A stretch of 64,000 nucleotides of DNA from Thermoplasmata archaeon. GTDB lineage: Archaea; Thermoplasmatota; Thermoplasmata; Lutacidiplasmatales; UBA184. The translations under genes and the position numbers were made by a program. Every line of letters starts with the position of its first letter. Within the stretch, counting starts at the first letter, position 1. The notes beneath the pieces were generated by a model, which saw only the letters and a program-made list of their open reading frames with translations, ran no database searches and was not told where the DNA came from. Of this stretch, positions 7,280 through 14,925 are shown one piece after another. The stretch spans positions 720,335 through 784,334 of the forward strand of contig JAKASQ010000001.1 in NCBI GenBank assembly GCA_021828195.1, written 5' to 3'.

Positions 7280-9912
7280 GGCCCTCGCTCCGCGGGGTGA
7301 CTCTCCAGCGCTTTGCGGCGCAGCTCGGCGAGCTTCGCGAGGGCCTGCATCGGGGTCAGGTGGTCGATCTCGAGCCCCCGTAGCTCCTCGACGATCGGCG
7401 ACGGGAGTGCCGGGGCTTCGGCAGAGAGGAGCACCGCCTGGGTGTACTTTCCTACGCGGGTCGTGGTTCCGCGCGAGCGGCCCGGCAACTCCACGCCTTC
7501 CATCTCGAGTTGGCGGAGCAGCCGATCGGCCTCGTCGAGCACGTCCTTGGGTAGGCCGGCCAACCGCGCCACGTGCACGCCGTAGCTGCGATCCGTGCTT
7601 CCCGGCACGAGGTGGTGCAGGAAGACGATCCCTTCCGGCCGTTCTTGGACGGCGAGGTGGGCTTGACGAGCGGAGGAGAGCCCTTCGACGAGCTGGGTGA
7701 GCTGGTGGTAATGGGTCGCGAGCACGGCGCGGCACCGGGTGACATCGTGGAGGTGCCGGATCGTCGCCCACGCTACGGCGAGCCCGTCGAACGTGCTCGT
7801 TCCCCGACCGACCTCGTCGAGGAGGACCAACGATCGCTCGTTCGCGTTGTGCAGTATCTCCGCGACCTCGGTCATCTCCACCATGAAGCTCGACTTCCCC
7901 CGGCCGATCTCGTCCGTGAATCCCATACGGGTGAAGAGTCCTGAGACAAGCCCGACCCGGGCGTACTGGGCCGGTACGAGCGAGCCGGCTTGCGCGAGCA
8001 CCACGATCTGCCCGATCTGGCGCATGTACGTCGATTTGCCGGACATATTCGGGCCGGTAAGCACAAGGAGCCGCGCGCTCTGGGCATCGAGCTCGGTGTC
8101 GTTCGGTACGAACTGCTCGCCGAGCATCCGGTCGAGGACGGGGTGACGTCCGTCGCGAATGGTCAAGTTCGAGGAGAGGTCCACCGTGGGGCGGATGCAG
8201 CGGCGGCGCTCGCCGATGCGCGCGAAGGACAGCAGCGTGTCGAGCGTTCCCACCCCGCGCCCGATGCGGTGGATCGCCGGAACGTCGGCGTCGATCTCCG
8301 TGAGGAAGAGCTCCCACCGCGCGGCCTCCTCCGTCCGCAGGTGATCCCGTGCATCGAGGATACGGCGTTCGATCTCCTCGAGCGCTTCCGACGTGAACCG
8401 CTCCGCCTGCGCGACCGTTTGGCGTCGTCGGAAATGTCCCGGCACCTTCTCGAGGTGGGGGCGGGAGACCTCGAAGTAGTATCCGAACACCTGGTTGTAG
8501 CCGATCTTGAGCGTGCGGATCCCGCTCGCCTCCCGCTCCTTCGCTTCGAGCGCGGTCATCTCGTCGGTCGCGGCGCGTTCGGTGGCAATCCATCGATCGA
8601 TCTCGGGGACGTGCCCGAAGCGGAACAGCCCTCCGGCGCCTTCCGTCGCGGGAGGTTCGTCCGGCAGCGCCGAGCGCAACCGTTCGAGCAGGCGCATCGG
8701 CGGGACCATCGAGCGCACGACCGCTTCGAGGAGGGGAGGATCCGAGGGCACGAGGAGAGAGTCGGCGAGCGCGGCGGCCCGGGCCAATCCATCGCGCAGC
8801 GCGGCGAGCTCGGGTGGCCGCACGCGCCGGCCGGCTAGGCGCGAAGCAATCCGGGCGAGATCGGGGACCCCGGCCAGGGTCTGGCGGATCTCCTCGATCG
8901 CGGCTCCGCGGCGCCCGAGCGCCTCCACGGCGTCCTGACGCGCCACGATCGCTTCGAGATCGGCGAGGGGCGCGCGTAGCCAAAAGCCGAGGGTCCGCCG
9001 GCCGGCCGCGGTCACGGTCTCGTTCCACGCCGCGATGAGTGTGGCTCCGTGGGGATCCTCCGGGTTCATCGGTCGACTGATCTCGAGATGGCGAAGCGTC
9101 TTCGCGTCGAGGACGAGGTGGCGTCGCTCCCGTGCGCCGTCCACGACGGCGACGTACGGCAACAGCCGCGGCTGCGTCGAGCGGACGTAGGCCGCAAGGA
9201 TGCGATCCGCGACATCCGCGGACTCTCCGGCCTCACCTCCGCCACGAAGGCCCGCCGGGAGCTCCGTCGCGTCCATCGGCGGTGGGGCGATCTCGAGCCG
9301 TGCCCCGGGGAATTCCTTCCGAAACACAGCGGGAATCTCGGTTGATCGGCTCTCGCGGGGAGGGGGAGCGTAGAGAATCTCTCGAGGGGAGAACGGCGCG
9401 AGGGCCGTCGCGAGCCCGTCGACCCCTGGCCCATCCACCGGGCCGTGATGCCATTCTCCGGTGCTGATATCCACGAGGGCGTACGACCCCGGCCCGGAAT
9501 CGGCCGCCCGGGCCACGGCCAGAAAATTGTGCTCCGGACCGCCAAGGAGACCTTCCTCGACGACGGTTCCGGGGGTCACGACGCGGGTGACCTCGCGCCG
9601 CACGAGACCCTTCGCGAACTTCGCGTCCTCGACCTGGTCGCACAGCGCGACCTTGTACCCCTTCTTGACGAGCCGCCCGAGATACGTCTCGATCGCATGC
9701 TGGGGGACGCCGGCCATCGGCGTTCGCTTCCCCTGGGCGTCCGCCGAGCGTGCGGTCAGCACGACGTCGAGCTCCCGCGACAGGAGCCGCGCATCCTCCC
9801 CGAAGGTCTCGTAGAAGTCGCCGACCCGAAAGAGGACGAGATGACCGGGGTACCGGGCCCGGACGGCCTCGTACTGATCGAGGAGCGGGGTGCCGCTGCT
9901 CGGCTCCGACAT
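7276..9912 (-). CDS. mutS: DNA mismatch repair protein MutS
   Basis: An 878-residue mismatch-recognition ATPase. The mismatch-binding Phe-X-Glu motif is in GDFYETFGEDA (about residue 30). The lever, clamp and core domains follow, then the C-terminal ABC-type ATPase with Walker A GPNMSGKST, Walker B LLDEVGRGTS and a helix-turn-helix dimerisation tail. Size and motif set match MutS1. The ATG at 9912 is chosen because a TATA box sits 29 nt upstream, giving a leaderless message; earlier in-frame codons would run into tRNA-Ser. First gene of the mutS-mutL-nuclease operon. Confidence 0.97.
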   Translation of the reverse strand: MSEPSSGTPLLDQYEAVRARYPGHLVLFRVGDFYETFGEDARLLSRELDVVLTARSADAQGKRTPMAGVPQHAIETYLGRLVKKGYKVALCDQVEDAKFAKGLVRREVTRVVTPGTVVEEGLLGGPEHNFLAVARAADSGPGSYALVDISTGEWHHGPVDGPGVDGLATALAPFSPREILYAPPPRESRSTEIPAVFRKEFPGARLEIAPPPMDATELPAGLRGGGEAGESADVADRILAAYVRSTQPRLLPYVAVVDGARERRHLVLDAKTLRHLEISRPMNPEDPHGATLIAAWNETVTAAGRRTLGFWLRAPLADLEAIVARQDAVEALGRRGAAIEEIRQTLAGVPDLARIASRLAGRRVRPPELAALRDGLARAAALADSLLVPSDPPLLEAVVRSMVPPMRLLERLRSALPDEPPATEGAGGLFRFGHVPEIDRWIATERAATDEMTALEAKEREASGIRTLKIGYNQVFGYYFEVSRPHLEKVPGHFRRRQTVAQAERFTSEALEEIERRILDARDHLRTEEAARWELFLTEIDADVPAIHRIGRGVGTLDTLLSFARIGERRRCIRPTVDLSSNLTIRDGRHPVLDRMLGEQFVPNDTELDAQSARLLVLTGPNMSGKSTYMRQIGQIVVLAQAGSLVPAQYARVGLVSGLFTRMGFTDEIGRGKSSFMVEMTEVAEILHNANERSLVLLDEVGRGTSTFDGLAVAWATIRHLHDVTRCRAVLATHYHQLTQLVEGLSSARQAHLAVQERPEGIVFLHHLVPGSTDRSYGVHVARLAGLPKDVLDEADRLLRQLEMEGVELPGRSRGTTTRVGKYTQAVLLSAEAPALPSPIVEELRGLEIDHLTPMQALAKLAELRRKALESHPAERGP

Positions 9913-9936
9913 CAGAGGAGGGCGACGAGGGCGTGC

Positions 9937-9944
9937 GATATAAC
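9937..9944 (-). promoter_or_regulatory. TATA box for mutS operon
   Basis: GTTATATC on the minus strand, centred 29 nt upstream of the MutS ATG; predicts a leaderless transcript. Confidence 0.65.
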
Positions 9945-9974
9945 CCGTCGTGAGGGAGCGCGAAACGGGAAGGG

Positions 9975-10057
9975 CGCTGAGGGGGAGATTTGAACTCCCG
10001 AGGCGAATCGCCACCAGTTTTCAAGACTGGCGCCTTCCCGGGCTAGGCTACCTCAGC
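9975..10057 (-). tRNA. tRNA-Ser(UGA)
   Basis: An 83-nt tRNA. Acceptor stem GCTGAGG/CCTCAGC with discriminator G; D arm GCC/GGC; anticodon arm CCAGT-CTTGAAA-ACTGG (anticodon TGA); a long variable arm (GGCG/CGCC) typical of serine; T arm GGGAG-TTCAAAT-CTCCC. No intron, and the 3' CCA is not encoded. Confidence 0.96.
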
Positions 10058-10126
10058 GCGGCCGTCGAGGAACCGACGCCGACGGCATAAACGTATGGTC
10101 CCAGGGCCCGCGCTCGGGCCGCTAGA

Positions 10127-10228
10127 TGCAGGTGCCGGGAGCTTCGCCGCGGATCGATCCCGATCCGCCGTTTCGAACCCGGGCGGTCAGCTTGGAAGGC
10201 TGACATCCTACCACTAGATTACACCTGC
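10127..10228 (-). tRNA. tRNA-Gly(UCC) with T-loop intron
   Basis: A 102-nt gene. Acceptor GCAGGTG/CACCTGC with discriminator A; D arm ATC..GAT; anticodon arm TCAGC-CTTCCAA-GCTGA (anticodon TCC); T stem CCGGG/CCCGG. The T loop reads TTCGAA, is interrupted by 31 nt (10141-10171), then resumes with T. Removing the insert leaves a standard TTCGAAT loop and a 71-nt mature tRNA. The interruption forms a clean bulge-helix-bulge. CCA is not encoded. Confidence 0.93.
10141..10171 (-). other. Non-canonical tRNA intron in T-loop of tRNA-Gly
   Basis: A 31-nt intron. In the precursor, exon bases TTCG pair with intron bases CGAA (4-bp central helix), flanked by 3-nt bulges AAA and GCT; cleavage after the second bulge base on each side restores TTCGAAT. 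An internal 8-bp hairpin (GCGGATCG/CGATCCGC, loop GGAT) stacks on top. This is the strict bulge-helix-bulge substrate of the archaeal splicing endonuclease, at T-loop position about 59/60 instead of the canonical 37/38. Confidence 0.9.
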
Positions 10229-10268
10229 ACGGCTTTGCGCGGGCGCCCCGAGGACGGGGGTCGTATCG

Positions 10269-10913
10269 TTAATGCTTTGCCTTCGGACCGGCACCCGTCG
10301 AGGTCGCGCGACCGGGCCCTTTCGCGGGGGGGCTCGAGGGAGGCCCCTTGCGCGCGCGCCCCGGCTCGCTCGCCGCGCTCGCGTTGAGGTCGATCAGCGC
10401 GACGCGCTCGAGGACCAGACCCTCCCAGGAGCCCGGCGCGACGACCGCTCGATCCGCCGCCCCGATCCCCAACCGTTCGAGCGTCGCCTCGCTCGGAGGA
10501 ACCGGGTAGGCGTCCGGGTCGAGAATCAGGCCGAAGCGCTCGAGGAGCGGACCCGGCTCGAGCGGACGCTCTCCCACGAGCACGAATCGCTCGGTATCCG
10601 CGGCCACGCCGACCTTTGCGAGGGCGCGACCGAGCTGATCCTCCCCGGCGACGTAGAGCGCGAATTCCGCTCCTCGGTCCCGCAGGCGCGACTCGCCGTG
10701 CTCGCGCGATCGGCCGAGATGCGCCCACGCCGAGAGGAGATGGCGTTCCCCCGCGATCGCACGAGCGTCGAACAGGGCCACCAGCGCGTCGGATTCGAGT
10801 GCGAGGGCCCGCAAGGTCCGGATTATCGCGCCCGCATCGGGCTCCGCGCTTCCGGCCATTCGCGCCCCGACCGCCCAGAGCTTGCGATGCTCGGCGGTGG
10901 GTAGCGGAGCCAT
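10269..10913 (-). CDS. cgi121: KEOPS complex subunit Cgi121
   Basis: A 214-residue protein of the CGI-121/TPRKB family. The core has the family pattern: ALFDARAIAGERHLLSAWAH, then GESRLRDRGAEFALYVAGED and GVAADTERFVLV. KEOPS makes the t6A modification at position 37 of ANN-decoding tRNAs, and Cgi121 binds tRNA and regulates the Bud32 subunit. The C-terminal 50 residues (rich in Ala, Pro, Arg, Lys) extend past the usual end of the domain and look disordered. It follows the hydrolase gene by 11 nt in the same orientation and lies next to the tRNA pair. Other KEOPS subunits are not in the window. Confidence 0.82.
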   Translation of the reverse strand: MAPLPTAEHRKLWAVGARMAGSAEPDAGAIIRTLRALALESDALVALFDARAIAGERHLLSAWAHLGRSREHGESRLRDRGAEFALYVAGEDQLGRALAKVGVAADTERFVLVGERPLEPGPLLERFGLILDPDAYPVPPSEATLERLGIGAADRAVVAPGSWEGLVLERVALIDLNASAASEPGRARKGPPSSPPAKGPGRATSTGAGPKAKH

Positions 10914-10924
10914 GGAGCGAAGGT

Positions 10925-11536
10925 TCACTCCTGGAGGAATCGAAGGAACTCTTCGCGGGTCCGGGGCTTCAACGTGTAGTTCTCCCTCTTCTCCTGGCCG
11001 ATCGTGGAGGTCGGAGTGGGTCCGTAGTCGTGGCCGGGTAACACGACGAGCGCGTCGTCCAAACGGATCACGCGCCCCAACAGGCTGTCGTACATCTGCG
11101 ATGGGCTTCCTCCCGGCAGGTCCGTCCGTCCGCATTCGCCTACGAACAGGGTGTCGCCCGTGGCGACGTTCCCTTCGAAGAGATAGAGCACCGAATCCGC
11201 AGTGTGCCCCGGAGTGTGGAGGACGTCGAAGCGGATCCGTCCGATCTCGATGCGATCGCCATCGTCGACGGATCGGTCCTGGCCGATCGGAGCCGAGCGA
11301 TGAGCGACCACCTTCGCCCCGGTGCGTTCGCACACCTCTGCGTTACCCGCGATGTGATCCGCGTGACTGTGGGTGTTGAGGACGTACCGCACTTGGACCC
11401 CGTGCGCGTCGATGGAGCGGAGGACCGGCTCGATGCCGTAGGAGGGATCGATAACGACCGCGTCCCCGCCCTCCCCGCTCGCCACGAGGTAGGTGAAGTT
11501 GAGATACGGGCCGACCCGGTGCTGTTCCAGGATCAC
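10925..11536 (-). CDS. Metallo-beta-lactamase fold hydrolase (glyoxalase II-like)
   Basis: A 203-residue single-domain hydrolase. Zinc-binding motif THSHADHIAGN near residue 55; further ligands in HTPGHTADSVLYLF and in the C-terminal VLPGHDYGP. The pattern is that of hydroxyacylglutathione hydrolase/persulfide dioxygenase-type enzymes; the actual thioester substrate is unknown. The GTG at 11536 is preferred over a TTG at 11548 because an A+T-rich box (CAAATACGC, 11556-11564) would place the transcript start close to it. Probably transcribed with cgi121. Confidence 0.85.
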   Translation of the reverse strand: MILEQHRVGPYLNFTYLVASGEGGDAVVIDPSYGIEPVLRSIDAHGVQVRYVLNTHSHADHIAGNAEVCERTGAKVVAHRSAPIGQDRSVDDGDRIEIGRIRFDVLHTPGHTADSVLYLFEGNVATGDTLFVGECGRTDLPGGSPSQMYDSLLGRVIRLDDALVVLPGHDYGPTPTSTIGQEKRENYTLKPRTREEFLRFLQE

Positions 11537-11582
11537 GACACGGCGCAAGGGTGGCGCGTATTTGACGCTCGGTGCGGCCGGT

Positions 11583-12488
11583 TCAGAGAGGACCCTCTTC
11601 GCTCATTCGCCGGCCCGTCACGGCGTCGAGGACGACCCGTCCGTCGTTCCCTTCCACGTACCAGAAGGGTACATAGATCAGGACCCGGGGCCCGATCTCG
11701 ATGTCCCCGATCGCCGGAGGGAGCCGGCGGGTCTCGATCACGATCGCCTCACCGTGCTGTTCGGTATGGTCGACATTCACCGTGTGGTGACGCCGGATCC
11801 CCTGGAGGGCAATCGCGAGGGCCTGAGGCTCGGTGATCTCCGGATGCAGGCGGGGATGGTGACCGGGGAGATCCGCGACGAGCTCGTGCTCCTGCGGCTC
11901 CCAGATCTCCGCCCGACGATTGAGGGCATTGACGGCGACCACGTGGTCGGACACGACGCCCGCTCCGCCGTGGGCGGAGGGGGCCCGCACCTGGTAGGGA
12001 GCGAGAAAGTACGGAACGAGCCGCAAGGTGTAGTGCACGCCGACCCCCGCGACCAGCGCTTCGACCTCCTCCTGACCGATCCGCGGACGGATCGTGCTGG
12101 CGCCCTCCGGTATGAGGAGGGCCGGTGCGACCAGGCCCGCTGTGGGGGAGGAGTCCGGGCCTTCGTGGACCGGGAGCACGGGGCCCAGCAGGAGCTCTCC
12201 GAGCGCCGGGCCGAGGGTCCCGGGATCGAGCACCTCGATGCCCCGGCGCGCCGCCAGCTGTCGAGCGACCTCCCCGGGGTCTGCCGGGTAGTACAGTACG
12301 CGATGGACGGAATCCGGTGGGTACCACGATTCGAAGTCCGCGGGCGAGTTGAGGGCGGCCGCGGCCACGAACGCCCGACGGTCCGACGCCCGGACGGAGA
12401 TCCAGCCCTGCGGCTGATCTTCGATCCGGTATCCTGCGGCCTCGAACAGGCGGCGCAGTTCTGCGGCCGTACCTGCCCCCTCTCCCAT
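11583..12488 (-). CDS. Conserved-looking protein of unknown function, divergent from cdc48
   Basis: A 301-residue protein I do not recognise. It starts at the ATG at 12488, 30 nt after a TATA box. Residues 1-100 begin like a restriction-endonuclease-type helix (ELRRLFEAAGYRIE), but I see no complete D...ExK site. The middle contains VVSDHVVAVNALNRRAEIWE. The C terminus has the strand pattern VLIYVPFWYVEGNDGRVVLD followed by AVTG, resembling domains in archaeal proteins that read 'vPfW.v.g..g...iDa.tG'. No signal peptide or membrane segment is evident. Shared upstream region with cdc48 suggests co-regulation, which is inference. Confidence 0.75.
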   Translation of the reverse strand: MGEGAGTAAELRRLFEAAGYRIEDQPQGWISVRASDRRAFVAAAALNSPADFESWYPPDSVHRVLYYPADPGEVARQLAARRGIEVLDPGTLGPALGELLLGPVLPVHEGPDSSPTAGLVAPALLIPEGASTIRPRIGQEEVEALVAGVGVHYTLRLVPYFLAPYQVRAPSAHGGAGVVSDHVVAVNALNRRAEIWEPQEHELVADLPGHHPRLHPEITEPQALAIALQGIRRHHTVNVDHTEQHGEAIVIETRRLPPAIGDIEIGPRVLIYVPFWYVEGNDGRVVLDAVTGRRMSEEGPL

Positions 12489-12514
12489 CGCCGCTCGAAC
12501 GATGGGAGCGGGCC

Positions 12515-12522
12515 CTAATATC
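12515..12522 (-). promoter_or_regulatory. TATA box for the unknown gene at 11583
   Basis: GATATTAG on the minus strand, centred 30 nt upstream of the ATG at 12488. A weaker box (CATTTAGAG, about 12557-12565) on the plus strand sits 30 nt before cdc48. Confidence 0.55.
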
Positions 12523-12590
12523 TTCCTTCGGGGAGGGGTGCCGGTTGGCCGAAGCCATTTAGAGCGACCCGCGCGTGGACATCCTCGCCG

Positions 12591-14816
12591 ATGGGGGAAA
12601 GTGCCCACCTCCGCGTCGCAGAGGTCTCCCAGCAGGACGTCGGCCTCGGGGCCGCGCGTCTCGACAACCAGACGCGCCAGCGCCTGAAGGTCGGGATCGG
12701 GGATATCGTCGAGATCCGGGGTCGCAAGACGACCCCCGCCGTGGTGAGCCGGGCACCCACCGACGACGAGGGAAAAGCGCTCGTCCGCGTCGAGGCGGTC
12801 GTCCGCCGCAACGCCGGCGTGAGCATTGGGGACCGCGTCCAGGTAACCCGCATCGACTGCCCCCTCGCCGACGCGATCACCATCGCACCGATCTACGCCG
12901 GCTCCTCTCGCATGGACCTTGGGCCGGGGCTGGACGCTTTCGTCCAGAAGGCTCTCGCGCGACGCCCATTCGTTCGGGGGGACGTGTTCGTGATTCCCGG
13001 AGTGTTCCTCATGGGGGGCTCGCTGCCGTTCATGGTCGTCTCGACACAGCCGAAAGGGATTGTCCAGGTGGCGCCCTCGACCCTGATCACGATCAAGGAG
13101 GAGACGGTCAGCGAGACCGAGGTCTCCGCCCCCCGGATCTCCTACGAGGACATCGGCGGTCTGAAGGAGAAGCTCGGGCGCGTCCGGGAGATGATCGAAC
13201 TCCCCCTCAAACATCCCGAGCTCTTCGACCGGCTCGCCATCACCCCGCCGAAGGGCGTCTTGCTCTACGGACCCCCGGGCACGGGCAAGACGTTGATCGC
13301 GAAGGCCGTAGCCAACGAGGCCGGAGCACACTTCATCGGGATCCAGGGCCCCGAGATCATCTCGAAGTACTACGGAGAGAGCGAGAAGGAGCTCCGGGAG
13401 AAGTTCGAGGAAGCCGAGAAGAACGCCCCGAGCGTGATCTTCATTGACGAGCTCGACTCCATCGCACCCCGACGGGACGAGGTCGTCGGCGAGGTCGAAC
13501 GACGGGTCGTCGCCCAGCTTCTCACGCTCATGGACGGACTCTCCGGCCGCGGGAACGTCATCGTCATCGGGGCGACCAACCGGGAAGAGGCGATCGATCC
13601 GGCGTTGCGACGCCCGGGGCGGTTCGACCGCGAGATCGAGATCGGGGTCCCGACCCAGGCCGGGCGCCTCGAGATCCTCCAGATCCACACCCGCGGCATG
13701 CCCATCGAGGGGACCGAACGCGAGCGCGAACGGACCCTGCGGGAGCTCGCCGCCCTCTCCCACGGGTTCGTCGGAGCCGATCTCTCCGCGCTCGCCCGCG
13801 AGGCGGCCATGCGGGCGCTCCGCCGGTACCTGCCCGAGATCGACTTCGACCAGCCGATCCCCATCTCCCTCCTGGAGCGCATGAAAGTCACCGACAAGGA
13901 CTTCCGAGAGGCGCTCAAGCAGATCGAGCCGTCGAGCCTGCGCGACGTCACGGTCGAGATCCCCTCCACGCGCTGGGAGGAGGTCGGAGGGCTCGCGAGC
14001 GTCCGCCGAACCCTCGAGGAGTCGGTCGAGTTGCCGTTCAAGAACCCCCAGGTCTTCGAGCAGATGGGGATCGAACCGTCTCGTGGGATCCTGTTCTATG
14101 GGCCCCCCGGGGTCGGGAAGACCCTGCTCGCCAAGGCCGCGGCCACCGAGAGCCAGGCGAACTTCATTTCAGTGAAGGGACCCGAAGTGATGAGCAAATG
14201 GGTCGGGGAGAGCGAGAAGGCGATCCGGATGATCTTCAAGAAGGCCCGTCAGGCCTCCCCCTCGATCGTCTTCATCGACGAGATCGACGCCATCGCGCCC
14301 AAGCGCGGGCTCCAGAGCTCGAGCGGCGTCACCGAGCGGATCGTCAACCAGCTCCTCACCTCGATCGACGGGCTCGAGTCGTTGGAGCGGGTGCTCGTGC
14401 TGGCGGCCACCAACCGACCGGACATCATAGATGAAGCGCTCCTGCGCACGGGGCGCTTCGACCACCTGCTCTACGTGGGACCCCCCGACTCGGCCGGACG
14501 GCTCGAGATCCTCAAGGTGCACACCCGGAAGATGCCGCTCGCTCACGACGTCGATCTCGAGCAACTCGCCGCGCGCACGGACGGGTTCGTGGGAAGCGAC
14601 CTCGCGGCCCTCTGCCGCGAGGCGGGACTCGGGGCGATCCGCGAGAACGTGAAGGCCACGAAGGTGGGGATGGCCCAGTTTGATGCGGCCCTGCGACACC
14701 TGCATCCATCGTGCGATGCCGAGAGCCTGCGGTTCTACGAGGAGTTCTCGCGCCACCTCCTCCGCGAACGGGCGACGCGGCGCAAGGAAGAGCCCGTCCA
14801 GGCGATCTACCGATAG
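12591..14816 (+). CDS. cdc48: Cdc48/VCP-type AAA+ ATPase
   Basis: A 741-residue hexameric unfoldase. An N domain (double-psi barrel, about 1-180) is followed by two AAA+ modules: D1 with Walker A GPPGTGKT near 227 and Walker [10 protein letters not shown], and D2 with GPPGVGKT near 504 and [11 protein letters not shown]. Arginine-finger segments ([22 protein letters not shown]) are present. The protein ends in Ile-Tyr-Arg, a hydrophobic-Tyr-X (HbYX) tail of the kind that docks ATPases on the 20S proteasome. That supports a direct proteasomal role alongside PAN. Leaderless start predicted from the upstream A+T-rich box. Confidence 0.97.
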   Translation: MGESAHLRVAEVSQQDVGLGAARLDNQTRQRLKVGIGDIVEIRGRKTTPAVVSRAPTDDEGKALVRVEAVVRRNAGVSIGDRVQVTRIDCPLADAITIAPIYAGSSRMDLGPGLDAFVQKALARRPFVRGDVFVIPGVFLMGGSLPFMVVSTQPKGIVQVAPSTLITIKEETVSETEVSAPRISYEDIGGLKEKLGRVREMIELPLKHPELFDRLAITPPKGVLLYGPPGTGKTLIAKAVANEAGAHFIGIQGPEIISKYYGESEKELREKFEEAEKNAPSVIFIDELDSIAPRRDEVVGEVERRVVAQLLTLMDGLSGRGNVIVIGATNREEAIDPALRRPGRFDREIEIGVPTQAGRLEILQIHTRGMPIEGTERERERTLRELAALSHGFVGADLSALAREAAMRALRRYLPEIDFDQPIPISLLERMKVTDKDFREALKQIEPSSLRDVTVEIPSTRWEEVGGLASVRRTLEESVELPFKNPQVFEQMGIEPSRGILFYGPPGVGKTLLAKAAATESQANFISVKGPEVMSKWVGESEKAIRMIFKKARQASPSIVFIDEIDAIAPKRGLQSSSGVTERIVNQLLTSIDGLESLERVLVLAATNRPDIIDEALLRTGRFDHLLYVGPPDSAGRLEILKVHTRKMPLAHDVDLEQLAARTDGFVGSDLAALCREAGLGAIRENVKATKVGMAQFDAALRHLHPSCDAESLRFYEEFSRHLLRERATRRKEEPVQAIYR

Positions 14817-14859
14817 AGAACGCCTCGGCCGGGGACGGACCACACCTTTTGTTGGGCAA

Positions 14860-14867
14860 GCTATATG
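14860..14867 (+). promoter_or_regulatory. TATA box for the surface-protein gene
   Basis: GCTATATG within GCTATATGTATAGC. The predicted start site, about 26 nt downstream (14888-14892), coincides with the base of the inverted repeat at 14892. Confidence 0.65.
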
Positions 14868-14891
14868 TATAGCGACTAGGTTCGCCGCCGA

Positions 14892-14909
14892 GTCCTCCGA
14901 TAGGAGGAC
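14892..14909 (+). promoter_or_regulatory. 5' leader hairpin containing the Shine-Dalgarno sequence
   Basis: Perfect 7-bp inverted repeat GTCCTCC-GATA-GGAGGAC. The 3' arm is the only strong Shine-Dalgarno sequence before the GTG at 14926, so folding would hide it. The hairpin would lie at the extreme 5' end of the transcript predicted from the TATA box. Confidence 0.6.
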
Positions 14910-14925
14910 GATAGAAACGGGAGTC

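Noticed and set aside
5498-9028. Very long open frame continuing upstream of MutL across the antisense of mutS
   Set aside because: High-GC codon use leaves long stop-free antisense frames. MutL homology begins at the GTG at 7279, which overlaps the mutS stop; the upstream part is low-complexity Arg/Pro/Ala.
12489-13763. Long minus-strand frame antisense to cdc48, in frame with the unknown gene at 11583
   Set aside because: It is antisense to a strongly conserved AAA+ gene, and the promoter and ATG at 12488 define the real gene.
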